A stretch of 64,000 nt of DNA from Hoylesella loescheii DSM 19665 = JCM 12249 = ATCC 15930 (lineage in GTDB: Bacteria > Bacteroidota > Bacteroidia > Bacteroidales > Bacteroidaceae). Under the pieces are notes generated by a model that did no database searches, was not told where the DNA came from, and saw nothing but the letters and a program-made list of their open reading frames with translations. The DNA lies in assembly GCF_000378085.1 (NCBI RefSeq), contig NZ_KB899220.1, positions 1-64,000 on the forward strand, in the 5' to 3' direction. Below are positions 55,690 to 64,000 of this stretch, in pieces; position 1 is the stretch's first letter; each line of letters starts with the position of its first letter. Both the position numbers and the translations under genes were made by a program.

Positions 55690-56706
55690 ATGAACAACGT
55701 ATTTGTATATTGCGAGATAGAAAACACCACGGTGGCCGAAGTGTCTCAAGAGCTGTTGACCAAAGGTCGCAGTCTGGCCAACGAGCTTGGTGTGCAACTC
55801 CATGCCGTGGTTGCCGGCTCGGGCATCAAAGGCCATGTTGAAGCCCAGATTTTGCCTTACGGCGTAGATAAGCTCTTCGTCTTCGATGGCGAAGGGCTCT
55901 TCCCATACACGTCGGCACCACATACCGACATCCTCGTGAACCTCTTCAAACAAGAGAAACCACAAATCTGCCTGATGGGCGCAACCGTTATCGGTCGCGA
56001 TTTGGGACCGCGCGTATCGTCGTCGCTTACTAGCGGACTTACCGCAGACTGTACCCAACTGGAGATTGGCGACTATGATGACAAGAAAGCAGGCAAACAT
56101 TACGAGAAGCTGCTTTACCAAATTCGTCCCGCCTTCGGTGGAAATATCGTGGCAACGATCGTTAACCCCGACCACAGACCACAAATGGCTACGGTGAGAA
56201 GTGGTGTGATGCAAAAGAAGGTGTTGGACAACAACTATAAGGGAGAAACCGTTTATCCCGACGTAGCACAGTATGTACAACCCGAAAGTTATGTGGTAAA
56301 GGTGCTCGCGCGCCACGTTGAAGAGGCCAAACACAACCTCAAGGGTTCGCCCATCGTTGTGGCCGGTGGCTATGGTGTGGGTAGCAAGGAGGGTTTCGAC
56401 CTGCTTTTCAAGCTTGCCAAGGAACTGCATGGTGAGGTGGGAGCAAGTAGGGCCGCCGTAGATGCAGGCTGGGCCGACCACGATAGGCAGATAGGCCAGA
56501 CTGGCGTTACCGTTCATCCCAAGGTCTACATCGCTTGCGGCATCTCTGGTCAGATACAACACATCGCCGGAATGCAAGACAGCGGCATTATCATCTCTAT
56601 CAACACCAATCCCGATGCACCCATCAACAAGATTGCAGACTATGTTATCGTGGGCACGGTAGAAGAGGTGGTGCCGAAGCTGATTAAGTATTATAAGAAT
56701 AAGTAG
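55690..56706 (+). CDS. etfA: Electron transfer flavoprotein subunit alpha
   Basis: 338 residues. The C-terminal FAD-binding domain is clear: SRAAVDAGWADHDRQIGQTG, then YIACGISGQIQHIAGM and INTNPDAPI. Partner of EtfB, 70 bases downstream of it on the same strand. The expected acyl-CoA dehydrogenase gene follows only after an inserted DUF559 gene. Confidence 0.95.
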   Translation: MNNVFVYCEIENTTVAEVSQELLTKGRSLANELGVQLHAVVAGSGIKGHVEAQILPYGVDKLFVFDGEGLFPYTSAPHTDILVNLFKQEKPQICLMGATVIGRDLGPRVSSSLTSGLTADCTQLEIGDYDDKKAGKHYEKLLYQIRPAFGGNIVATIVNPDHRPQMATVRSGVMQKKVLDNNYKGETVYPDVAQYVQPESYVVKVLARHVEEAKHNLKGSPIVVAGGYGVGSKEGFDLLFKLAKELHGEVGASRAAVDAGWADHDRQIGQTGVTVHPKVYIACGISGQIQHIAGMQDSGIIISINTNPDAPINKIADYVIVGTVEEVVPKLIKYYKNK

Positions 56707-56734
56707 TAAAGAAACAGACCCAAACCAGCAATCG

Positions 56735-56773
56735 GCCTCACCCCCAACCCCTCTCCAAAGGGAGAGGGGAGTA
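56735..56773. repeat. REP-like palindrome copy A (left of DUF559 gene)
   Basis: CCTCACCCCCAACCCCTCTC with its palindromic partner GAGAGGGGAGT; it is the near-perfect reverse complement of the copy at 57499-57537. It begins about 28 bases after the etfA stop. Confidence 0.9.
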
Positions 56774-56936
56774 ATATGCTTAGACAATGATTTGCAAGTT
56801 ACTTCGATAAAAAATGGCCGCAGGGCTATCTCCGACTACAACCTCAGGAGTATTAAATTGAGGCCTGCCAGTGAGAAGTCTATTTGGGTATGCGGAATGC
56901 TTACATACAACTAACAGCTTAAACTGCAAGAGCCTG

Positions 56937-57326
56937 ATGGGCAGAGACAAAGACTACGGATACGAAACAGCTGCACCAGACCGCTATTCACTATTGAAGG
57001 CGTTTGCACACAACAACCGCAAGGAGATGACACCCAGTGAAGAACGCTTGTGGAATGCACTCAGACATCTGTCGTGCGGATATAAGTTTAGACGGCAACA
57101 CGCCATTGGCGACTTCATCGCAGACTTCGTTTGCTTGGAGAAACGTCTGGTCGTGGAAGTGGATGGCGAGTATCACAACTCGCCAGAACAACAAGCAGAC
57201 GATGCTATTCGTGGTCAAGTTCTCGAACAAAAGGGGTTTAACGTCATCCGTTTCAGTAACGATGTGGTTGACAAAAGCCTCGATAAGGTTCTGCACAGCA
57301 TCAAAGAATATCTATTTAATCATTAA
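56937..57326 (+). CDS. DUF559 (Vsr-like) endonuclease-domain protein
   Basis: 129 residues from Met at 56937 (an upstream ATG at 56871 gives 22 extra residues unlike the family). The segment MTPSEERLWNALR.. YKFRRQHAIGDFIADFVCLEKRLVVEVDGEYH has the PD-(D/E)xK signature of DUF559/Vsr-like nucleases: Asp in GDFIADF, then E-x-D in VEVDG. Cellular role unknown. It splits the etfA-acd cluster and is bracketed by inverted copies of a palindromic repeat. No promoter of its own is obvious. Confidence 0.85.
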   Translation: MGRDKDYGYETAAPDRYSLLKAFAHNNRKEMTPSEERLWNALRHLSCGYKFRRQHAIGDFIADFVCLEKRLVVEVDGEYHNSPEQQADDAIRGQVLEQKGFNVIRFSNDVVDKSLDKVLHSIKEYLFNH

Positions 57327-57498
57327 GGAATTATCACCCGCCTCATCTCCAAACGGCAAGATAACGAAGAAAATGTTCGCCATTCATTCACTTTATCACG
57401 CTATTCACAGGAGATTCAAGCTTAACTTCACGAGCAAAACGAAGCTGGTTCACAAACGAAGAACAGACATTCGCCTGCATGAAGCTAACAAGCATACC

Positions 57499-57537
57499 AC
57501 TCCCCTCTCCCCTTGGAGAGGGGTTGGGGGTGAGGCC
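57499..57537. repeat. REP-like palindrome copy B (right of DUF559 gene)
   Basis: ACTCCCCTCTCCCCTTGGAG then AGGGGTTGGGGGTGAGG, inverted relative to copy A. It lies between the DUF559 gene and acd, 18 bases before the acd start. Confidence 0.9.
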
Positions 57538-57554
57538 AATTTATTTATTACGAT

Positions 57555-59264
57555 ATGGCAAATTACTTTTTGGACTCCCCCGAGTTGGAGTTCCACCTTC
57601 ATCACCCATTGATGAAAAGAATTGTTGAGCTGAAAGAGCGCAACTTTGAAGATAAAGACAAATACGACGACGCACCCGTTGACCACGAGGACGCTATCGA
57701 AAACTATAAGCAACTGTTGGAAATAACAGGCGACATCACCGCTAACGTTATCGAGCCAAACAGCGAATCGGTTGACGAAGAGGGTCCACACCTCGTTGAC
57801 GGACGTATGGTGTATGCCTCGAAAACGTTCGAAAACCTCGACGCCACTCGCAAAGCAGGCCTATGGGGCATATCCATGCCCCGCCGTTACGGAGGTTTGA
57901 ACCTGCCAATAACGCCTTATTCGATGGCATCAGAGATGATGGCGACGGCCGATGCTGGCTTCCAAAACATCTGGAGCTTGCAAGACTGTATCGAAACGCT
58001 ATACGAATTCGGTAACGAAGAGCAACGCGAGAAATACATCCCACGTGTTTGCCAAGGCGAAACGATGTCGATGGACCTCACCGAACCCGATGCGGGTAGC
58101 GACTTACAAAGCGCAATGCTTAAGGCTACTTATTCGGAGAAAGACGGATGTTGGCTTATCAATGGCGTTAAACGCTTCATCACCAATGGCGATTCAGACA
58201 TCCACCTCGTTTTGGCACGTTCTGAAACGGGCACGAAAGACGGTCGCGGACTGTCGATGTTTATCTACGACAAGCGCCAGGGCGGTGTTACCGTACGACA
58301 CATAGAAAACAAGCTGGGTATTCATGGTTCGCCTACATGCGAGTTGGTGTACAAAGACGCAAAGGCAGAGCTATGTGGCGAAACGCGTTTGGGCCTCATC
58401 AAGTACGTGATGGCGCTGATGAACGGTGCCCGTTTGGGCATCGCCGCACAGAGCGTTGGCGTGTCGCAAGCCGCCTATACCGAAGGATTGAACTACGCTC
58501 GCGAACGTAGACAGTTTGAAACAAACATCATCGACTTCCCCGCTGTGTACGACATGCTCTCGCGTATGAAGGCTAAGTTGGATGCAGGACGTAGCATTCT
58601 CTACCAAACGGCACGCTATGTAGACATCTACAAGGCACTCGACGACATCGCACGCGAACGCAAACTTACGCCCGAAGAACGTGCCGAACAAAAGAAATAC
58701 ATGCGTTTGGCCGATGCCTTTACGCCGCTGGCAAAGGGTATGAACTCTGAATACGCCAACCAAAACGCCTACGACGCCATACAAATTCATGGCGGTTCGG
58801 GCTTCATCATGGAGTATAAGAGCCAACGCCTCTATCGTGATGCACGTATCTTCTCTATATACGAGGGTACAACGCAGCTGCAAGTGGTGGCCGCCATTCG
58901 TTATATCACCAACGGAACTTACCTCGGCATCATGAAAGAGATGCTCGAAGAGGAAGTGGCCGATAACTTGAAGCCGCTCAAAGAGCGTGTGGCTAAGTTG
59001 GTGGAACGTTACGAAGAGAGCGTAAACAACGTGAAAGAGTGTGGCAACCAAGACAGGCAAGACTTCCTTGCACGTCGCCTTTACGAGATGACCGCAGAGC
59101 TTTTCATGTCGTTGCTCATCATTGCCGACGCCTCAAAAGCTCCCGAACTCTTCGAAAAGAGTGCCAACGTGTACGTCCGCATGACAGAAGAAGCCGTTAT
59201 AGGAAGCCATGCCTTCATCGCCAACTTTAAGGTAGAAGACTTGGAGAGCTACAAGGCACGCTAA
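57555..59264 (+). CDS. Acyl-CoA dehydrogenase family protein
   Basis: 569 residues, longer than short-chain dehydrogenases because of extra N- and C-terminal regions, as in many Bacteroidetes. FAD/substrate segments MSMDLTEPDAGSDLQ and GVKRFITNGD, and the C-terminal QIHGGSGFIMEY and IYEGTTQLQVV are clear; the Glu of YEGTTQ is the expected catalytic base. It oxidises acyl-CoA to enoyl-CoA and passes electrons to EtfAB, encoded just upstream; butyryl-CoA-type activity is plausible. A strong terminator follows. Confidence 0.95.
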   Translation: MANYFLDSPELEFHLHHPLMKRIVELKERNFEDKDKYDDAPVDHEDAIENYKQLLEITGDITANVIEPNSESVDEEGPHLVDGRMVYASKTFENLDATRKAGLWGISMPRRYGGLNLPITPYSMASEMMATADAGFQNIWSLQDCIETLYEFGNEEQREKYIPRVCQGETMSMDLTEPDAGSDLQSAMLKATYSEKDGCWLINGVKRFITNGDSDIHLVLARSETGTKDGRGLSMFIYDKRQGGVTVRHIENKLGIHGSPTCELVYKDAKAELCGETRLGLIKYVMALMNGARLGIAAQSVGVSQAAYTEGLNYARERRQFETNIIDFPAVYDMLSRMKAKLDAGRSILYQTARYVDIYKALDDIARERKLTPEERAEQKKYMRLADAFTPLAKGMNSEYANQNAYDAIQIHGGSGFIMEYKSQRLYRDARIFSIYEGTTQLQVVAAIRYITNGTYLGIMKEMLEEEVADNLKPLKERVAKLVERYEESVNNVKECGNQDRQDFLARRLYEMTAELFMSLLIIADASKAPELFEKSANVYVRMTEEAVIGSHAFIANFKVEDLESYKAR

Positions 59265-59270
59265 AAAGAA

Positions 59271-59309
59271 CTCACCCCCTACTCCTCTCCAAAGGGGAGA
59301 AGGGGAATG
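59271..59309. repeat. REP-like palindrome copy C (degenerate)
   Basis: CTCACCCCCTACTCCTCTCC then AAAGGGGAGAAGGGG, same orientation as copy A, six bases after the acd stop. Confidence 0.75.
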
Positions 59310-59363
59310 ATTTGCCCTCTTCATTTAGGGCTTTAACTCTCAGTCCACACAATGCTGAACAAC

Positions 59364-59403
59364 AAAGGGGCGTGTTACCGTTTATTGGTAGCACGCCCCT
59401 TTT
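59364..59403 (+). terminator. Terminator of the etf-acd cluster
   Basis: AAAGGGGCGTG paired with CACGCCCCTTT (59364-59374 with 59393-59403) plus inner TACC/GGTA, then TTTATTTTC. Intrinsic terminator shape. Confidence 0.85.
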
Positions 59404-59501
59404 ATTTTCAATGGTTAATCTAAGCTATCCCTGTAAGATTCTTAAGTCAAAAGCGAGTTGACAAGTTTACGAGTGAACGAGTTGATAAGCTTGCCAATAA
59501 A

Positions 59502-59671
59502 CAGGCTGACAAGTTAGCAGGCAAAACCATTTTTTCACCTAAGTTAGTTGACAACTTTACTCGTGAACAAGTTGACAAGTTAGCAGGCGAAGCCATTTTT
59601 TCACCTAAATTAGTTGACAACTTTACTAGTTAACGAGTTGACAAGTTTGTAGGCGAAGCCATTTTTCACCT
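59502..59671. repeat. 66-bp tandem repeat of GTTGACAAG words (2.5 copies)
   Basis: Units 59502-59567 and 59568-59633 are near-identical; a third partial unit follows. Each carries GTTGACAAG/GTTGACAAC and GAAGCCATTTTTTCACC. A partly degenerate copy precedes 59502. GTGAAAAGG-type (complement) sequence continues to 59715, where ddh ends. Confidence 0.85.
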
Positions 59672-59715
59672 TTTCACTTTTTCACCTTTTCACCTTTAAA
59701 CCGCCCTTTTCACCT

Positions 59716-60615
59716 TTAAACCATCTGTCCAACCAGCTCTTCCCTATCACCTGGCAGCATATCGATAACGGGAATCTCAACCATGGTATAGCAACCAGGC
59801 TGCAAACGCATAGAAGCACGAGCCACATTAACCAGCACTTGAGCCGTTAATGCGGGATTATTGATGCTCATATCGAAAGAGAAATGCTGGTTTTGGGTCT
59901 TTCCGCTAACGCCTTTGCGCACCAAATGAACACCATGTCCCATGTCGCGAACCTCGTCTACCGACTTCACTGCAAACACATGGGTTTCGTCGTTAGAAAA
60001 ATATGGGTCGGCCTTTACCTCTGCTGCCACATCTTCAAGACGTGCGCCATCCTCCAATTCCACATAAACCATCCTGCGATGAATGCCTTCGCCCAGTGGG
60101 ATAGTCATCGAAAGCGCATCCTTAACGCCCTTCTTGCTACGCACGCACACGCTGTGTCCCATGCTCATACCTGGTCCGAAGTTGGTGTACGACAAGCCTT
60201 TGGGTGCCAAACTCTGCATCAACATACGCACGATAGAGTCTGAACCGGGGTCCCATCCTGCCGAAATAACGCTCACTCGGCCATGTTCTTTGCACACAGG
60301 CATCAGCTCCGCACGATAGTTCACTATGCCCGAGTGGATATCGAAGCTATCAACCGTGTTTATTCCCATAGCCAAATACCTCTTTGCGTATGTCGGGCAC
60401 TCACGTGTAGGCAAAGCCAAGATGGCCACATCCACATCATGTAGCTCGGCAATATCACTCACCACGTCATACTGTTCCAGTTCCAACGGCTTTTCCTTAG
60501 CCCCTTGTCGCCTTACAATACCAGCCACTTCAAAATCAGGAGCTGCCTCCAACGCCTGTAATGTATATTGCCCAATGTTGCCATAACCCACTACGGCTGC
60601 TCTAATCTTTTTCAT
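59716..60615 (-). CDS. ddh: Diaminopimelate dehydrogenase
   Basis: 299 residues, NADPH-dependent meso-diaminopimelate D-dehydrogenase, making meso-DAP for peptidoglycan and lysine in one step from tetrahydrodipicolinate. The Rossmann motif AVVGYGNIGQ is at about 7-16. Family segments SFDIHSGI, SAGWDPGSDSIVR, NFGPGMSMGHS and FSFDMSINNPALTAQ are clear. Length is normal. Single gene with its own promoter. Confidence 0.96.
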   Translation of the reverse strand: MKKIRAAVVGYGNIGQYTLQALEAAPDFEVAGIVRRQGAKEKPLELEQYDVVSDIAELHDVDVAILALPTRECPTYAKRYLAMGINTVDSFDIHSGIVNYRAELMPVCKEHGRVSVISAGWDPGSDSIVRMLMQSLAPKGLSYTNFGPGMSMGHSVCVRSKKGVKDALSMTIPLGEGIHRRMVYVELEDGARLEDVAAEVKADPYFSNDETHVFAVKSVDEVRDMGHGVHLVRKGVSGKTQNQHFSFDMSINNPALTAQVLVNVARASMRLQPGCYTMVEIPVIDMLPGDREELVGQMV

Positions 60616-60713
60616 ATCCCTTAATGCTTATGTATTATTATCATTTTGTATAGCGCCTACACACGATGTCAGGGCAAATGTCTGCCTCGCCCCACACCCG
60701 TTGCAGCGACATA

Positions 60714-60747
60714 CAAAAGTAGTGCATTACAATGAAAAAACAGCAAA
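60714..60747 (-). promoter_or_regulatory. Promoter of ddh
   Basis: Minus-strand TTTG (60744-60747), 22-base spacer, TACTTTTG (60714-60721). The spacer is slightly long. Start near 60707. Confidence 0.65.
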
Positions 60748-60940
60748 CAAGCCAATTAAAAAACACACATCACCATTCAATTCACGTTAAAACATGCGTA
60801 ATCTTAACCTATATCAATAAATCAAATACGTGTTCATTTGCCCTCAGCATATCAAAAACAACTCATGCAAATTTTGCTGGCTCACCCTTCTTCCTCACAC
60901 CTTGCACATCTCTTTCAAACCAACAAAACATGTTATTTTG

Positions 60941-60971
60941 TTTGTTTAAAACATAATATTTTGTATATTTG
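60941..60971 (+). promoter_or_regulatory. Promoter of the PKD/T9SS protein gene
   Basis: TTTG (60941-60944), 19-base spacer, TATATTTG (60964-60971); start near 60977, leader about 40 bases. Confidence 0.82.
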
Positions 60972-61016
60972 CAATTTAATAACGGCATTTTAGTTTCAAT
61001 TTAAAACACAATCATC

Positions 61017-62954
61017 ATGAGAAAAACTCTACTTCTCTTGTTCTGTTGCCTGTATTTCGCAGCATACGGACAGTCTTTACAAGCCAATTTCTATGCGTTA
61101 GGAGGTACTACGCCCTATTATAGCATGGGATGGGACTCGATGGAAGAAGCCAATCAATGGAAATACTTCTCCCTAAACAACTCCGCCACATGGCAGTTAT
61201 ACGAAGAACCAAGTTGGAAAGGACTGAAACCCTTTTCTTATTTTAATCCAAACAGCAAGTTTTCGCTAGGAATTGGATATTCCAAGAAGAAGCAAAAAGA
61301 GACCGCCCAATCGCCCCAAATAACCATCAAGCCCAACAGCACGTGCAGCTTTTACGCCTGTTTTAGTCCTGGGCTGTTGGTATTTGCCAGATGGAAACTG
61401 TTGATCACCGATGTAGACACAAAGGAAACGACAGAATTACTCGATGCTTTCAAGTGGTCGCAAGAAAATGCCTTTGATGGTCCTAACTGGAACAAGTTCA
61501 ACGTAAACCTATCGGCCTACGCCCAAAAGAATGTACAATTCTCCTTCGTCTATGAAGGATCAGATGGCGAAGACGTGTTTATCGACGGGTTCGAAGTGTC
61601 GCAAAACGATGCGAACGCCACCTCCATCAATGTCGTTGAGGGCGAAGAAGTGGCGTTTTACAGCTCGTCCGTAGGCAAAGTTACGTCTTATAACTGGAAG
61701 TTTGAGGGCGGAACGCCGAGCGTTTCCACAGACGAGAGCCCTAAAGTTGTATATGCAAAAGCTGGGACTTACCCCGTAACGCTGACCGTTAGCAATGGTA
61801 CGGAAGAGCACACCTTTACCCGCGAGGCCTATATAAACGTGACCAAAAAGGCTCCGCAAGCCCTTATCGGGGTAGAATCGGGTGGCTATCTCTCGCCATT
61901 CGTTGGCCGTTTCATCGCCTTGGGCTCGTCGCTCACATTCAAAGACCTATCTAAGAACAACCCCACCCAATGGCAATGGTCGTTTAAAGGCACAGATGTG
62001 GAGCAGAGCAACGAACAAAACCCCACCGTAACTTACAACAAACAAGGTGTGTTCAGCGTGGGATTGCGCGCGACTAACGACGCAGGGACCAGCAAAGACG
62101 CGCTACTGAACTACATACAAGTGGGTGGACAACAGCACATTTGGAACATCACACCCGAAGAAAGCCCTAATCTCAATGTCATCGCACTGGGATATTATGG
62201 CTTCTACGCTGGTTCAAACTGGCTCGGCATGACAAAGTTTGCCGAACGTTTCGATGCGCCACAGGCAAAGGCCGAAGTGAAAAGCGTAGACGTTTACTTT
62301 GGGTCGACGGCCACAATTAGCCCCAATGCCGACATCAGCGTTGCCCTAACATTGGCCGACGACAAGGGAATGCCAGGCGAGGTTCTCGCTACCTCCACGC
62401 TAAAAGCTTCGGAACTGGTTTACGACAACAACACGATAAAGCCCACCACCTTCACTTTCGACACCCCCATTGCAGTAGATAAAGGATTCTTCGTTGTAAT
62501 CGGAGAGTTCCCTAACAACGAAAATGCGGCCCACGATGTGGACAAAATAGCCATTCTTTGTCTGCGCAGGCAGCCGAAAGAGAAAACCACGGTATTCCAT
62601 CTCTTGGCCGACGAAGACGCAAACAACAAGCCCACCGGTACATACACATGGTATCGCAACGACGAAGAGCCCCTGTCTATGGCCGTTTGCCCACTGCTAT
62701 CCTACTCTCCTTCCACAACAGCCCTACCGCGTAATGAGGTGAAAGGCGGCGAAGCAACCCTTCGTTTCGACGGCACCAACCTACTCGCCACCGCCGATTA
62801 CGATGTGATAGAGGTATATGCCATGCACGGCGCACGTGTGTTATCAGCCACAAGACCACCCCACGTGCTATCACTCCGCCATCTGCCATCGGGTGTTTAC
62901 GTGGTGAAAGCTAAAAGGGGAAAAACGCAAGACACGCTGAAAGTAGTAAAGTAG
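61017..62954 (+). CDS. Secreted PKD-domain protein with T9SS sorting domain
   Basis: 645 residues. Signal peptide 1-18 (cleavage after AYG). An N-terminal jelly-roll-like region (about 40-190, VNLSAYAQKNVQFSFVYEG.. VFIDGFEV) is followed by two PKD domains (about 205-280 and 290-370, each with YNWKFEGGTPS / WQWSFKGTD and GTYPVTLTVSNG / GVFSVGLRATND), a beta-sandwich and a C-terminal domain (VIEVYAMHGARVL.. LPSGVYVVKAK.. DTLKVVK) of the Por-secretion type. It is probably exported by T9SS to the surface; no protease motif is visible. Confidence 0.87.
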   Translation: MRKTLLLLFCCLYFAAYGQSLQANFYALGGTTPYYSMGWDSMEEANQWKYFSLNNSATWQLYEEPSWKGLKPFSYFNPNSKFSLGIGYSKKKQKETAQSPQITIKPNSTCSFYACFSPGLLVFARWKLLITDVDTKETTELLDAFKWSQENAFDGPNWNKFNVNLSAYAQKNVQFSFVYEGSDGEDVFIDGFEVSQNDANATSINVVEGEEVAFYSSSVGKVTSYNWKFEGGTPSVSTDESPKVVYAKAGTYPVTLTVSNGTEEHTFTREAYINVTKKAPQALIGVESGGYLSPFVGRFIALGSSLTFKDLSKNNPTQWQWSFKGTDVEQSNEQNPTVTYNKQGVFSVGLRATNDAGTSKDALLNYIQVGGQQHIWNITPEESPNLNVIALGYYGFYAGSNWLGMTKFAERFDAPQAKAEVKSVDVYFGSTATISPNADISVALTLADDKGMPGEVLATSTLKASELVYDNNTIKPTTFTFDTPIAVDKGFFVVIGEFPNNENAAHDVDKIAILCLRRQPKEKTTVFHLLADEDANNKPTGTYTWYRNDEEPLSMAVCPLLSYSPSTTALPRNEVKGGEATLRFDGTNLLATADYDVIEVYAMHGARVLSATRPPHVLSLRHLPSGVYVVKAKRGKTQDTLKVVK

Positions 62955-63245
62955 TAGGTAGTAAGGAGTAAGGAATTAGTAGTAAGGAGTAAAGTAGTAA
63001 GAAGTAAGTGCACTTACTCCTTACTACTTATCCTTTCACCACTTAATCCCTTACCCCTTACTACCTACTCCTTACTACTTACCACTTACTCCCTTACCCC
63101 TTACTACCTACTCCTTACTACCTACTCCTTACTACTTACCACTTACTCCTTTACCTCTTACTACCTACTCCTTACTACTTACTCCTTACTCCTTTACCTC
63201 TTACTACCTACTCCTTACTACTTACTCCTTACTCCTTACTACCTA
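62955..63245. repeat. AGTAAGGAGT low-complexity tract with central palindrome
   Basis: The left part repeats AGTAAGGAGTAAG; the right part repeats its complement (ACTCCTTACTACTTACC). The switch lies at the palindrome AGTAAGTGCACTTACT (63003-63018). A transcript would form a long imperfect hairpin, and the tract starts right at the stop codon of the preceding gene. Confidence 0.85.
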
Positions 63246-63285
63246 CCCCTTTACTACCATCCATCCCCATTTAGGTAGATTATAT

Positions 63286-63316
63286 TTTGTCGTTACCACC
63301 ATTTACCTTAACTTTG
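63286..63316 (+). promoter_or_regulatory. Promoter of xseA
   Basis: TTTG (63286-63289), 19-base spacer, TAACTTTG (63309-63316), start near 63323, leader about 50 bases. Confidence 0.82.
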
Positions 63317-63374
63317 CATCATGCTAAGGGCCTTCGTCTGCAAGGCTCTTCCACGCCATTTCACCCCTAAACCC

Positions 63375-64000
63375 ATGCGTAAAGAAACCCTAACACTGTA
63401 CGAACTGAACCAAATGGTGCGCGAATCGCTCGCCATAACCATGCCCGACGAATATTGGGTGGAAGCCGAAATCTCTGAGATGAGGGAGGTTCGCGGCCAC
63501 TGTTACATGGAATTGGTGCAGAAAGATGCAATAGGGAACACGCCTGTGGCCAAGGCTTCGGCTAAGTGTTGGAAGAACAAATGGGCTCTTTTGCGCCCCC
63601 ACTTCGAACGTAATGCGGGCCAAACGCTACGTGCAGGACTGAAGGTAAGGCTCTTGGTGTACGCCGATTTTCATGAAGCATACGGCTTTTCGTGGATAGT
63701 GGCCGACATTGACCCCACTTATACGCTGGGCGATATGGCACGCAAAAGGCTGGAAATCGTCAGAATGCTGAAACAACAAGGTGTATTCGACCTGCAAAAG
63801 GAGCTTAGCCTACCGCTATTTACACAGCGTGTGGCTGTCATTTCTAGTGAACAGGCAGCGGGTTACGGTGATTTCTACCGCCATCTGCATGAAAACGACT
63901 GGCATTTGCACTTCTCTGTACAGCTTTTTACCGCTACCATGCAGGGCGAAGGCGTTGAACGGAGCGTCATTGCTGCCCTCGACGCCATCAACGAGCGACT
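63375..64000 (+). CDS. xseA: Exodeoxyribonuclease VII large subunit (partial, 3' end missing)
   Basis: 208 codons with no stop before the window edge. The N-terminal OB-fold (YWVEAEISEMREVRGHCYMEL.. LKVRLLVYADFHEAYGFSWIVADIDPTYTLGD) and the start of the catalytic region (LPLFTQRVAVISSEQAAGYGDF, with the usual RVAVISS..AAGYGDF) are clear. The enzyme degrades single-stranded DNA to oligonucleotides with XseB. Start chosen at the ATG at 63375 just after a consensus promoter; no upstream in-frame ATG is better placed. Confidence 0.92.
   Translation, partial: MRKETLTLYELNQMVRESLAITMPDEYWVEAEISEMREVRGHCYMELVQKDAIGNTPVAKASAKCWKNKWALLRPHFERNAGQTLRAGLKVRLLVYADFHEAYGFSWIVADIDPTYTLGDMARKRLEIVRMLKQQGVFDLQKELSLPLFTQRVAVISSEQAAGYGDFYRHLHENDWHLHFSVQLFTATMQGEGVERSVIAALDAINER

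Noticed and set aside
56871-56936. Upstream start of the DUF559 gene
   Set aside because: The 22 added residues do not resemble the family, and the Met at 56937 gives a normal DUF559 length.

Overview
The window looks like a chromosomal segment of a Bacteroidales bacterium, most likely Prevotella or a close relative. Three things support this. The 16S 5' end is of Prevotella type. Nearly every strong promoter is the Bacteroidetes form TTTG-N19/20-TAnnTTTG, with few clear Shine-Dalgarno sequences. The gene content is typical of the group: SusC/SusD, HmuY, DUF4843, PKD-like lipoproteins, DUF5117-type metalloproteases, and T9SS-like C-terminal domains. The species cannot be named from sequence alone.

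Layout. 1-1.3 kb: 5' end of a 16S rRNA gene with leader and promoter, and a Met tRNA with initiator features. 1.4-4.9 kb: lptB, then mlaE-mlaF (lipid and LPS transport), then a small lipoprotein gene. 5.3-7.7 kb: an accessory three-gene unit ending in a uracil-DNA-glycosylase-like protein, preceded by a strongly structured RNA with its own -7 box and terminator-like hairpin. 8.3-12.5 kb: housekeeping run DUF177-rpmF-fabH, then era-der. 12.6-15.9 kb: small accessory genes resembling an orphan immunity-gene cluster, one of them truncated. 16.4-18.1 kb: nitroreductase and a Crp/Fnr-type regulator. 18.2-22.8 kb: a divergent haem-uptake locus (CTD-like protein, calycin-like protein, HmuY, HmuR-type receptor). 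23.5-25.2 kb: secreted esterase.

25.2-27 kb is gene-free and rich in palindromic repeats. 27-39.5 kb is one six-gene operon from a consensus promoter: SusC, SusD, DUF4843 lipoprotein, PKD-like lipoprotein, and two paralogous metalloproteases, one of which has lost zinc ligands. 40-44.7 kb: MATE exporter, a long gene-free stretch, an orphan histidine kinase and tRNA-Leu. 44.9-51.4 kb: topoisomerase IV subunit A with a DUF3316 protein and an S41 protease downstream and, directly upstream, a two-gene ATPase plus TOPRIM-like cassette (candidate defence system). 51.8-54 kb: glyS and an FKBP lipoprotein. 54.7-59.3 kb: etfB, etfA and an acyl-CoA dehydrogenase, interrupted by a DUF559 endonuclease gene bracketed by inverted copies of a REP-like palindrome. 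59.7-64 kb: diaminopimelate dehydrogenase, a secreted PKD/T9SS protein and the start of xseA.

The intergenic DNA is unusually structured. Six arrays of short palindromes, in two sequence families, all share an exact or near-exact 22-bp period. There are also 66-bp tandem repeats, long inverted-repeat elements and low-complexity tracts next to stop codons. The best candidates for undescribed biology are the structured RNA at 7.4-7.65 kb, the DUF559/REP-like association, the ATPase/TOPRIM cassette and the 22-bp palindrome arrays.
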